This document shows positions 1 through 5,830 of a stretch of DNA of 11,931 nucleotides, piece by piece (the stretch's first letter is position 1; every line of letters starts with the position of its first letter). Both the position numbers and the translations under genes were made by a program. Below the pieces are notes generated by a model. That model saw only the letters and a list, made by a program, of their open reading frames with translations, had not been told where the DNA came from and ran no database searches. The stretch is taken from NCBI GenBank assembly GCA_023248505.1, contig JAHFEM010000015.1:1-11931 (forward strand), written 5' to 3'. The DNA is from Nitrospirota bacterium (GTDB lineage: Bacteria; Nitrospirota; Nitrospiria; SBBL01; Manganitrophaceae).

Positions 1-644
1 GCGAGCGTCGTGATGCTCCCTGCCGTTCCGACGAGGAGCCCTTTGGGAGGAAAATGATAGCCGATCGGTTTGACCACCTTATCGATCGCCAGTCGTAAGC
101 TCTTTAATTCCTCCTGGGTCGGAGGATCCGATTTCAAGTGCTTCTCGGTCAGATGAACCACCCCGAGCTCGGTGCTGAGGAGAAAGTTCGGCGAATCCCC
201 CTCTGCGCCGATGAACTCTGTGCTCCCGCCCCCGATATCGATGACGAGCATCGGTTCGGTTTGATTCTGAATGACCAGGTTAACCCCCAGGAAAGTGCAA
301 AGGGCCTCTTCTTCGCCGGAGATGACCTGTACCTCAAATCCCGTCTGCTGTTTCACTTCTTTTAAAAATACATCCCGATTTTGTGCTTCCCGGACGGCGC
401 TGGTGCCGACCACAATCAGATCGTCCACACGGTATTCCTGGAGAATTTCCTTAAAGCGCTTCAAGGCGACGATCGACCGCTCGACCGCAGACGGAAGGAT
501 CGCCTTTTGGATGGAAAAGCCTTCTCCGAGGCGGGTGATTTCCTTTGCTGATCCGATTTCCCTCAGCGATTGCGCATCGTCCATCTGCGCAACGAGAAGA
601 CGAAAGGTGTTGGTGCCAATATCGATTCCTGCTAAAACGGCCAT
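1..644 (-). CDS. ppx: Ppx/GppA-family exopolyphosphatase / pppGpp phosphohydrolase, partial (C-terminus beyond the left edge)
   Basis: The first 214 residues are present; the rest lies outside the window. The family removes terminal phosphate from polyphosphate and/or the 5' phosphate of pppGpp in the cytoplasm, using the ASKHA (actin/Hsp70/sugar kinase) fold. Visible motifs are the N-terminal phosphate-binding loop GIDIGTNTFRLLVA (residues 6-19), VGTSAVREAQN (79-89), the second phosphate loop DIGGGSTEF (136-144) with a conserved EEE stretch just before it (111-113), and VGTAGSITTL at the window edge (205-214). The ATG at 644 is preceded by a GAGGAGA ribosome-binding site, and the protein starts directly with the expected beta-strand, so this start is secure. 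It is the last visible gene of the recG operon, 16 bp after the 128-aa gene. Whether Ppx or GppA activity dominates cannot be told from the N-terminal half. The gene symbol is therefore a family label. Confidence 0.93.
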   Translation of the reverse strand, partial: MAVLAGIDIGTNTFRLLVAQMDDAQSLREIGSAKEITRLGEGFSIQKAILPSAVERSIVALKRFKEILQEYRVDDLIVVGTSAVREAQNRDVFLKEVKQQTGFEVQVISGEEEALCTFLGVNLVIQNQTEPMLVIDIGGGSTEFIGAEGDSPNFLLSTELGVVHLTEKHLKSDPPTQEELKSLRLAIDKVVKPIGYHFPPKGLLVGTAGSITTL

Positions 645-660
645 GATCTTTTCTCCTCAA

Positions 661-1047
661 TCAGGGCGATGTCGTCTCGTCGGGGTGGGGCGCCTGATCT
701 ATCTCGCGAATCTCGGCCAGGAGAGTTTTCTGTTCTTCCAGTAAGAATCCGATGCGCCGAAACTCTCTGGTCCTCTCTTCCTCGGTCAACCCCCCTTTTC
801 CAGACCAGCGGTCGACGATCCTCTTCCCTAAACTTTGGTGCGCTTCAAAAAGCCTCCTGTTGACCCTCTCCAGACGATAGCGTAGCCGGATCAATTCCAC
901 TTCGGAAAAAGAACGATCAACTGCGGAAGCGGAGCGGGATTGCACCGTTTGCCAACCTCGAATCATATCCTCTTTCCAACGCCTTGGGAAGAGGCCCTGT
1001 TCCGATCTCCACCACGTATTCAAAAAGATTTCCCACGAAAGAGACAT
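661..1047 (-). CDS. Uncharacterised 128-aa helical protein between recG and ppx/gppA
   Basis: I do not recognise this protein. It has 128 residues, many of them charged, with no signal peptide and no membrane segment. The N-terminus is rich in Trp (WEIFLNTWWRSEQGLFPRRW). The middle, about residues 45-82, has many Arg and Leu residues and looks like a long amphipathic helix (ELIRLRYRLERVNRRLFEAH). A second Glu-rich helical stretch covers about 92-117 and a short acidic tail ends in DETTSP. This suggests a coiled-coil or helical-hairpin cytosolic protein. The ATG at 1047 has a purine-rich AGAGGGTAGG just upstream and lies 13 bp after the recG stop, while ppx starts 16 bp after its own stop, so it is almost certainly translated from the same message. 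The opposite strand has open frames here, but they lack start signals and operon logic. A loose resemblance to helical phasin or PhaE-like tails was considered, but I cannot support it. Confidence 0.75.
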   Translation of the reverse strand: MSLSWEIFLNTWWRSEQGLFPRRWKEDMIRGWQTVQSRSASAVDRSFSEVELIRLRYRLERVNRRLFEAHQSLGKRIVDRWSGKGGLTEEERTREFRRIGFLLEEQKTLLAEIREIDQAPHPDETTSP

Positions 1048-1060
1048 CCTACCCTCTATA

Positions 1061-3202
1061 CTATCCCGTTGTCAGCCACTCGATTTTCCCCTTCCACTTT
1101 CTCTCCAGCAGAAAGCGAATCGGGCGGCTCTCGGGCTCCGTTAGATTGGGGTCGCGATCAATCCAGGCAAATGCTTCCTTCCGGGCCGCTTCCAAAAGGG
1201 AGGTGTCCCGCATTAAGTTTGCGATCTTCAACTCAGGAATGCCCGATTGCCGCGTGCCGAAAAATTCGCCGGGACCCCGAATTTCCAAATCGATTTCAGC
1301 GATTTTAAAACCATCGTTGCTCTTCACCATGGCATCGAGACGGCGCTTCGCTTCCTCGCTCAGCGGATACTCCGCCGCCAACAGACAGAAGGACTGCTCG
1401 CTTCCCCTGCCGACCCTCCCGCGGAGTTGATGAAGCTGGGCGAGGCCGAATCGCTCCGCTTGCTCGATGAGCATGATCGTTGCATTCGGGACATCGATCC
1501 CCACCTCAATTACGGTCGTGGCGACCAGGAGATCGATCCGGCCTTCTTTAAACTCCCGCATAATCGCTTCCTTCTCTTCTCGCTTCAATCTTCCATGGAG
1601 AAGCCCGATTCGCCGATGTGGGAATACCTCTTTCTGGAGCGTGGCCGACAATTCAAGCGCCGCTTTGAGATCGCTCTTCTCAGACTCTTCAATGAGAGGA
1701 CAGACGACATAAACCTGTCGTCCCTTGACGAATTCCTTTTCAATAAAGGAATAAGCCCGTTCTCGCTGCTTCCCATAAAAGAGAAAGGTTTTAATCGGAG
1801 ATCGGCCGGGCGGCAGCGCATCAATGATCGAAATATTTAAATCTCCATAAAGTGTGAGCGCCAGTGTCCGTGGAATCGGCGTGGCGGTCATGATGAGGAC
1901 GTCGGGCCGGTAGCCCTTCCCCGTCAGTTTTGCACGTTGCAGGACCCCGAACTTGTGCTGTTCGTCGACAACCACCAGCCCCAACCTTTTAAATTGGACC
2001 CCCTCCTGAATCAGGGCATGGGTGCCGATGATCAGATCGTACTGTCCTGTCCCGATTCCCTGGACGACCTCCTCTTTGGCCTTCTTCCTCATCTCACTGG
2101 TAAGGAAAGTCACTTTTTTCCCCAGTGTCTCGAGATAGTCTCTGATCGAGAGAAAGTGCTGTTCGGCAAGGATCTCGGTGGGGGCCATCAGGGCCGCTTG
2201 GTATCCATTCTCAATGGCGATGAGGATCGATATCAGGGCCACCAATGTTTTACCCGATCCGACATCTCCTTGGACCAGCCGATTCATGGGGCGATCCGAG
2301 GCCATATCCTGTTTGATTTCCGCAAGTACTTTCTCCTGCGCCTGGGTTAACTGAAACGGGAGAAGATCACGAAGTCGATCCGGCAACGAACCAGAAGTAT
2401 TAAAGGCAATCCCCATCTGTTTCGTCGAAACCTTTTTTTTGCGAAGGGCTAAACCGCTTTGGAGAAGGAACAGCTCGTCAAACGAGAGGCGTCTATGCGC
2501 CAGGCTCAGACCGGCATTCAATTGGGTCAGTGGTGATTCCGGCGCAGGAAAATGAAGTTCCGAGATCGCCCGGGAAAGAGAGATGAGGCTGTACCTCTGG
2601 ATCAATGCAGGCGGAAGGACATCGGACGCTTTCGAGGCGTATTGGATCAACACATGCTTCATCAAAGATCGGATTTGCCGGCTCGTTAATCCTTTTGTCT
2701 CATGATAGACCGGAACAATCCGACCCATGTGAACTTGGATGTCTTCCTCGTCTACCTTTTCGTATTGGGGGCTCTCCATTTCCAGGTGATATCCGCCATA
2801 ATGATTGCTCTTCACTTTCCCTGAGAGCATCACCTTTTCCCCTCGTTTGAAGAGATCCTTTAGGTAGGGCTGGTTGAACCATTTCGCGTGGAGAAGACCG
2901 GTCTCATCCATAACGGCGATGTCGATGATCTTCATTCTACGTCGGGGTGTCTCAATCAAGGCGACGGCTTTAATTTCGGCTAAGATCGTCTGCTCTTCCC
3001 CAGGCTGAAGGTGTGCGATCTTTTTTAGAGCCGTTCTATCTTCGTATCTGAAAGGAGCAAAGAAGAGGAGGTCTTCAAGCGTCTCAATACCGAGCTTACT
3101 AAAAAGAACGGCCCTCTTCGGGCCGATTCCTTTTAGATACTGAATAGGCTGATCCCATGGAAATGGGGTGGCATCGAAGATATGTTGGACCTTCTCACTC
3201 AT
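1061..3202 (-). CDS. recG: ATP-dependent DNA helicase RecG
   Basis: RecG is a monomeric superfamily 2 helicase that reverses stalled replication forks and processes branched DNA. The 713-aa length is close to the usual ~690. The N-terminal wedge/OB-fold region covers about residues 18-170 and contains the family block FFAPFRYEDRT (47-57) and a LSGKV strand (126-130). Helicase motifs follow in order: motif I GDVGSGKT (312-319), motif Ia APTEILAEQH (340-349), the DEQH box (413-416), TAT (439-441) and motif VI QLRGRVGRG (592-600). The C-terminal RecG block EIRGPGEFFGTRQSG (640-654) is intact. I chose the ATG at 3202 (MSEKVQHIF). A longer in-frame extension to 3361 would overlap rpmB and start upstream of the promoter found at 3266-3294. 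The Shine-Dalgarno at 3202 is weak (ACGAG). It is the first gene of the recG > 128-aa protein > ppx operon. Confidence 0.97.
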   Translation of the reverse strand: MSEKVQHIFDATPFPWDQPIQYLKGIGPKRAVLFSKLGIETLEDLLFFAPFRYEDRTALKKIAHLQPGEEQTILAEIKAVALIETPRRRMKIIDIAVMDETGLLHAKWFNQPYLKDLFKRGEKVMLSGKVKSNHYGGYHLEMESPQYEKVDEEDIQVHMGRIVPVYHETKGLTSRQIRSLMKHVLIQYASKASDVLPPALIQRYSLISLSRAISELHFPAPESPLTQLNAGLSLAHRRLSFDELFLLQSGLALRKKKVSTKQMGIAFNTSGSLPDRLRDLLPFQLTQAQEKVLAEIKQDMASDRPMNRLVQGDVGSGKTLVALISILIAIENGYQAALMAPTEILAEQHFLSIRDYLETLGKKVTFLTSEMRKKAKEEVVQGIGTGQYDLIIGTHALIQEGVQFKRLGLVVVDEQHKFGVLQRAKLTGKGYRPDVLIMTATPIPRTLALTLYGDLNISIIDALPPGRSPIKTFLFYGKQRERAYSFIEKEFVKGRQVYVVCPLIEESEKSDLKAALELSATLQKEVFPHRRIGLLHGRLKREEKEAIMREFKEGRIDLLVATTVIEVGIDVPNATIMLIEQAERFGLAQLHQLRGRVGRGSEQSFCLLAAEYPLSEEAKRRLDAMVKSNDGFKIAEIDLEIRGPGEFFGTRQSGIPELKIANLMRDTSLLEAARKEAFAWIDRDPNLTEPESRPIRFLLERKWKGKIEWLTTG

Positions 3203-3246
3203 CGCGCTCGTAAGTTGATTATCAGTGCGTGCTGACCATTTTTCTC

Positions 3247-3275
3247 TTGCTAATTCGAAGTGTTCATGATAGCAT
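3247..3275 (+). promoter_or_regulatory. Probable sigma-70 promoter of rpmB
   Basis: A TTGCTA -35 box (3247-3252) and a TAGCAT -10 box (3270-3275) are separated by 17 bp and match consensus at 4 of 6 bases each. The predicted transcript starts near 3282, giving a leader of about 50 nt before rpmB. Its -10 box overlaps the recG -10 box on the other strand. It is moderate by sequence alone and is supported mainly by its position. Confidence 0.4.
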
Positions 3276-3294
3276 AGGGTCACTTTTTTATCAA
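3266..3294 (-). promoter_or_regulatory. Sigma-70 promoter of the recG operon
   Basis: Read on the minus strand, TTGATA (3289-3294) and TATCAT (3266-3271) are separated by exactly 17 bp and match consensus at 10 of 12 bases. Transcription would start near 3259, about 57 nt upstream of the ATG at 3202. That fits the short recG start and argues against the longer N-terminal extension. Confidence 0.6.
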
Positions 3295-3332
3295 CGATGT
3301 TTAGGATTATCAAACGAAAGGATTTCGATATC

Positions 3333-3548
3333 ATGGCAAGAGTATGTGAGGTTTGTGGCAAGGGGCATCAGATTGGAAACACGGTGAGCCATGCAAACAA
3401 TAAGAGCAAACGGCAGTTCAAACCAAACCTTCAGACCATTCGTGCCCTGATTGGAAAAACGGCCAAACGGATCCTTGCTTGCACCAATTGCATTAAGGCA
3501 GGCAAGGTCGTCAAAGCAGGATTAAGGTCTGTTCCTAAAGTCCAGTGA
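3333..3548 (+). CDS. rpmB: 50S ribosomal protein L28 (bL28)
   Basis: This is a 71-aa basic protein of the large ribosomal subunit. It has the family opening [11 protein letters not shown], the central block [20 protein letters not shown] (residues 16-35) and the C-terminal pair CTNC. Two CxxC pairs (Cys5/Cys8 and Cys50/Cys53) mark it as the zinc-binding (C+) form; many bacteria carry cysteine-free paralogues used under zinc limitation. The ATG at 3333 is chosen over an in-frame ATG at 3297. It has a GAAAGGA ribosome-binding site at 3316-3322, and the protein then begins with the universal MARVC. The gene is monocistronic and divergent from recG. I see no clear rho-independent terminator after it. 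Confidence 0.98.
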   Translation: MARVCEVCGKGHQIGNTVSHANNKSKRQFKPNLQTIRALIGKTAKRILACTNCIKAGKVVKAGLRSVPKVQ

Positions 3549-3625
3549 CAAATTGTGTCTCCTAGCTAAGTAATCTACTTCCAGTAAACCTTCCTTCGGT
3601 CCTATTTCTCCCCCTCTGGCTTCTG

Positions 3626-3646
3626 ACGCTGTGGTATCTCCAGCGT
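3626..3646. repeat. Inverted repeat ACGCTG-N9-CAGCGT, possible upstream activator site
   Basis: Two perfect 6-bp inverted arms are separated by 9 bp. The centre, near 3636, lies about 97 bp upstream of the start site predicted for the sigma-54 promoter at 3707-3722. That is the usual distance for an enhancer-binding-protein site. It has no downstream T-run, so it is not a convincing terminator for rpmB. Six-base arms can arise by chance, so the role is inferred from position only. Confidence 0.3.
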
Positions 3647-3706
3647 AACCATTTGGATTTCATCGGGAAAACAAACCTGACGACATAACCCAGGATTGAT
3701 TGCCGA

Positions 3707-3722
3707 TGGCATTTCCCTTGCA
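3707..3722 (+). promoter_or_regulatory. Sigma-54 (-24/-12) promoter of the MerR-GGDEF-like gene
   Basis: The sequence TGGCATTTCCCTTGCA matches the RpoN consensus (TGGCAC-N5-TTGCA) apart from one base of the -24 element. The invariant GG (3708-3709) and GC (3720-3721) are spaced exactly 12 bp apart. The predicted start near 3733 leaves a leader of about 50 nt, with an AGGGAG ribosome-binding site at 3772-3777. No sigma-70 promoter of comparable quality is seen before this gene. Confidence 0.6.
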
Positions 3723-3783
3723 ATTTCTTAGGATTAAGGGAATTTCTTCCAATGGTACTTGAATTTTTATAAGGGAGAGAACA

Positions 3784-4551
3784 ATGCAAAAGACATATGG
3801 CCCAAAGGCAGTTTGCCAGTCGGTCGGTATTTCACAACGGCAGCTCGGCTATTGGGGAATGATCGGAGTCATCAAACCGACTAAACAGATGCATGGCGCC
3901 AAGGTATTCAATCGATATACGGATGAAGATATCGAGACATTAAACAAAGTCAAGAAACTGATTGAAGAGGGTTTTTTTGTCAGCAAAGCTGCCGAGAAAA
4001 TTCATAAAATGAAGGAAAGTATTTCTTCGTCTCCTGAGGTGATCCAGGCGATGCCATCGGTGGATCGGAATGGGAGACCTCAAGAAAATGGACACCAAGG
4101 TCTTTCTTCCTCGCTCTATTTAGAGGTTAGACTTTGTGAGGAATTATCGAAATTAAGTCAACACCGATTTCCGATGACATGTATAGCCATTCAAGTCCTC
4201 TTTCCCGCTTTCGTAAAGCTTTCTCAGCAAAAAAATGAGATTCTATTTAAACTCTCACTGAAATTCGCTTCGGTCAAACAGCCGTCTGAAGTGATTAGTT
4301 ATAAGAAGGATTCCATTTTTCTATGGCTGATGCCAAACCGAACAATGGAGCAGGCCCATTTACTCTCTAAAGAAGTGAAGGAGATGATTGAAAGTCCTGA
4401 GTGGGATGTTCAAGATAAAAAGTTCCGATTGCAGGCAACCTTCGGATTTAGCGATTATTCTGCGCTACCCAGGAGAGAGAGCAACCTTCTGGTTGAGGCA
4501 GAAAATTCGCTTCTTGGGCAGGGGCTTCGAAGAAAATCTGCTGGTCAATGA
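3784..4551 (+). CDS. MerR-family DNA-binding protein with C-terminal degenerate GGDEF-like domain
   Basis: The protein has 255 aa. Residues 5-75 form a MerR-type winged helix-turn-helix: the recognition segment VGISQRQLGYWGMIGVIKP (14-32), then the wing and YTDEDIETLNKVKKLIEEGF (45-64). A low-complexity linker runs from about 80 to 108. Residues 110-245 follow the strand and helix order of a GGDEF (diguanylate cyclase) domain: FPMTCIAIQV (129-138) for the first strand, SYKKDSIFLWLMP (172-184) where active enzymes have RYGGDEFAVLLP, a helix MEQAHLLSKEVKEMIE (188-203), and RLQATFGFSDYS (215-226) for the 'SIG' strand. The metal-binding Asp pair and the GGDEF signature are missing, so it should not make c-di-GMP; it may bind a nucleotide or a protein partner. 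Classical MerR effector cysteines are absent. The AGGGAG ribosome-binding site is 6 bp from the ATG. The GGDEF assignment is my reading and is less certain than the HTH. Confidence 0.8.
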   Translation: MQKTYGPKAVCQSVGISQRQLGYWGMIGVIKPTKQMHGAKVFNRYTDEDIETLNKVKKLIEEGFFVSKAAEKIHKMKESISSSPEVIQAMPSVDRNGRPQENGHQGLSSSLYLEVRLCEELSKLSQHRFPMTCIAIQVLFPAFVKLSQQKNEILFKLSLKFASVKQPSEVISYKKDSIFLWLMPNRTMEQAHLLSKEVKEMIESPEWDVQDKKFRLQATFGFSDYSALPRRESNLLVEAENSLLGQGLRRKSAGQ

Positions 4552-4586
4552 AAAATGGGCGGGTGGTTCCTAAATCCAAAGTAAGT

Positions 4587-5372
4587 CTATTGGAATAGGT
4601 AAGTGAATCCAAGATTCACCAGGTAATCTGGACTATCGTGAGTAAGCCCAAATCCGACTGAGCTATCAACGCTCATGTTTTGATCTACTTTATAGTTGAT
4701 TCCACCCAAAAGGATCAGTGTCCCCTTTGAGGCGGAATTTCCAATCTCCGTGCTCCCAGAGATCTCCCCTACGAGGACCAATGGCTCCTCTATCGTTTGG
4801 AGTTCCAGCCCAAGGGCATAGCGAATCTGATCCGGCTCATCCCCGAATGATGGATTCCCAATAAAAATATAGGCAAAGTTGATGTGCGCCGTAACGGGCG
4901 TGAATTCTTTGCTTGCAATAGCGACAAAACCAAGGTCGGGCTCTCCGCTTGTACCGAAAAATCGATCACGCGCTGCAGTCGGTAATTTTAAAATGAGTTG
5001 GCCTGAAATGGAAAGAGGGTTTGCCTCTCGGCCCTTAATGAAACGAACCTTTGCGCGCAGTAAGACATCCCCGATTTGGTTTTCGTGTTCACCGTCCTCT
5101 TCGCGAAATAGATAAGGAACCTGTATATCAAGCTCCAGATTTTGAATCAGTCCATATCGAATATCTATTGCCAGATTTGCATCGCGTGTATCCGAAGAAA
5201 ACCGATTGAAGAGAAGACCTGTCTCCAAGCGGTAATTCCCTTTCTCTACAGGAATGGCTTTCTCGGAAAGAAGAAAGGGGCGTTCGGCGGAAACCGTATT
5301 TGGAAAAGTTAAGGAAGAGAGAAAGAGAGCGAGGATAATCAGAAAATTTACTTTTACGACTTTTCTATTCAC
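4587..5372 (-). CDS. Outer-membrane beta-barrel protein, putative MetA-pathway phenol degradation / transporter-like family
   Basis: From the GTG at 5372 this is a 261-aa protein. It has a textbook signal peptide: basic n-region MNRKVVKVN, hydrophobic core FLIILALFLSSLTF, and a cleavage site after VSA (residue 29). The mature part is a run of alternating, amphipathic strands with Gly and aromatic residues, for example YRLETGLLFNRF, LELDIQVPYLF and VSISGQLILKLPT-type segments. It ends with a family-typical finish GFGLTHDSPDYLVNLGFTYLFQ, with Phe next to last, as in outer-membrane barrels. This pattern matches the 'MetA-pathway of phenol degradation' barrel family (PF13557-like), whose substrates are mostly unknown. 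The start is uncertain. ATG codons at 5396 and 5450 are in frame, but none has a Shine-Dalgarno, and a near-consensus promoter at 5380-5408 would start transcription right at the GTG. It is convergent with the MerR-like gene. Confidence 0.75.
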   Translation of the reverse strand: MNRKVVKVNFLIILALFLSSLTFPNTVSAERPFLLSEKAIPVEKGNYRLETGLLFNRFSSDTRDANLAIDIRYGLIQNLELDIQVPYLFREEDGEHENQIGDVLLRAKVRFIKGREANPLSISGQLILKLPTAARDRFFGTSGEPDLGFVAIASKEFTPVTAHINFAYIFIGNPSFGDEPDQIRYALGLELQTIEEPLVLVGEISGSTEIGNSASKGTLILLGGINYKVDQNMSVDSSVGFGLTHDSPDYLVNLGFTYLFQ

Positions 5373-5379
5373 GGGCGTG

Positions 5380-5408
5380 ATTTTACGTTCCAACATTTTT
5401 TTTGTCAA
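5380..5408 (-). promoter_or_regulatory. Near-consensus sigma-70 promoter of the outer-membrane protein gene
   Basis: Read on the minus strand, TTGACA (5403-5408) and TAAAAT (5380-5385) are spaced exactly 17 bp apart, 11 of 12 consensus bases. The expected start site, about 7 nt further on, coincides with the GTG at 5372. The promoter overlaps the in-frame ATG at 5396, which would then not be transcribed from it. Confidence 0.6.
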
Positions 5409-5428
5409 GAAATTAAATCCCCATTCGT

Positions 5429-5605
5429 ATGAATAGTTCTTCTGAATCATTGGCTTCAGTTGATCATAGGAGGGTTGAGATAAAATTTTGGAGCGCCACT
5501 CTATCGGGGGTTTTTATGCCGGAACTCAAAACAGGCACAGAGCATTATTTTAAAGGAAAATTGGATGAGATTCGATTAATGCGTTATCGATTTAGTCTCA
5601 GATAA
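5429..5605 (+). pseudogene. Short open frame (58 aa) with a LamG/ConA-like tail; possible gene remnant
   Basis: The frame runs from ATG 5429 to TAA 5605 and reads through an internal ATG at 5516 that follows a G-rich stretch (5506-5510). Its tail HYFKGKLDEIRLMRYRFSL resembles the closing strand of LamG-like (concanavalin-type) jelly-roll domains, where the pattern is FxGxxDEvRiynraLs. There is no proper ribosome-binding site for either start, and an AGGAGG at 5468-5473 is not followed by a start codon in frame. I read it as a possible decayed fragment of a larger LamG-domain gene, or chance. Confidence 0.2.
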
Positions 5606-5659
5606 GCCTCATAAGTTCTATAAGAGATCAAATCGCCCTACTCTTTTTAACGGACATAT

Positions 5660-5685
5660 ATGTACGTTGGTTCAAGAATGTACGT
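5660..5685. repeat. Paired direct repeat ATGTACGT, 18-bp period
   Basis: ATGTACGT occurs at 5660-5667 and again at 5678-5685, a spacing of roughly 1.7 helical turns. The palindrome ACATATATGT (5654-5663) abuts the first copy. It lies about 150-170 bp upstream of the response-regulator start codon. An operator or activator site is possible, but nothing beyond the repeat itself supports this. Confidence 0.3.
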
Positions 5686-5778
5686 ATTGACTGAAAAAAT
5701 TAAAAGTTCATCGGCATTCATCAGAGGTTTTTTTTAAATAAATTAAATGTTTCTGTCTCCTATCGGCATGAAATACTC

Positions 5779-5794
5779 CGGTATTTATTTTGCA
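5779..5794 (+). promoter_or_regulatory. Weak sigma-54-like promoter before the response regulator
   Basis: CGGTATTTATTTTGCA keeps the invariant GG (5780-5781) and GC (5792-5793) at 12-bp spacing and a good TTGCA -12 element, but its -24 element is poor (CGGTA for TGGCA). A start near 5805 would leave a 26-nt leader containing the GGGAGGAG ribosome-binding site. No good sigma-70 promoter is seen nearby. Confidence 0.25.
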
Positions 5795-5830
5795 GCTGTA
5801 TTCAGCACTATCAAACGAGGGAGGAGTCGC

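Larger units (their letters stand above)
5373..5830. other. AT-rich gene-poor stretch between the divergent barrel-protein and response-regulator genes
   Basis: About 450 bp lie between the two divergent genes. They hold the barrel-protein promoter, a short open frame of doubtful reality (5429-5605), three ATAAG steps at 9-bp period (5602-5624), a palindrome ACATATATGT (5654-5663), paired ATGTACGT repeats (5660-5685), a T/A-rich tract (5728-5749) and a weak sigma-54-like signal (5779-5794). I see no convincing gene or structured RNA here. Confidence 0.5.

Noticed and set aside
1247..1840. 197-codon open frame on the plus strand opposite recG
   Set aside because: It lies inside the conserved helicase region of recG and has no initiation signals or recognisable domain.
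3203..3361. N-terminal extension of recG to 3361
   Set aside because: It would overlap the start of rpmB, contains non-conserved sequence, and lies across and upstream of the recG promoter at 3266-3294.
3713..3742. Inverted repeat TTCCCTT / AAGGGAA before the MerR-like gene
   Set aside because: One arm is part of the sigma-54 promoter and the loop is long. It has no T-run and is probably incidental.
3562..3789. 75-codon minus-strand frame upstream of the MerR-like gene
   Set aside because: It has no start signals and no recognisable sequence, and it covers the sigma-54 promoter region.
4603..4619. Inverted repeat GTGAATC-N3-GATTCAC near the end of the barrel-protein gene, considered as a convergent terminator
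   Set aside because: It lies inside the coding sequence, its stem is only 7 bp, and no T-run follows on either strand.
5373..5450. Longer starts (ATG 5396 or 5450) of the outer-membrane protein
   Set aside because: Neither has a Shine-Dalgarno, and the near-consensus promoter would start the mRNA downstream of both. ATG 5396 stays possible if another promoter exists.
5747..5830. N-terminal extension of the response regulator from ATG 5747
   Set aside because: It has no ribosome-binding site, whereas the ATG at 5831 has a strong one and begins right at the receiver domain.
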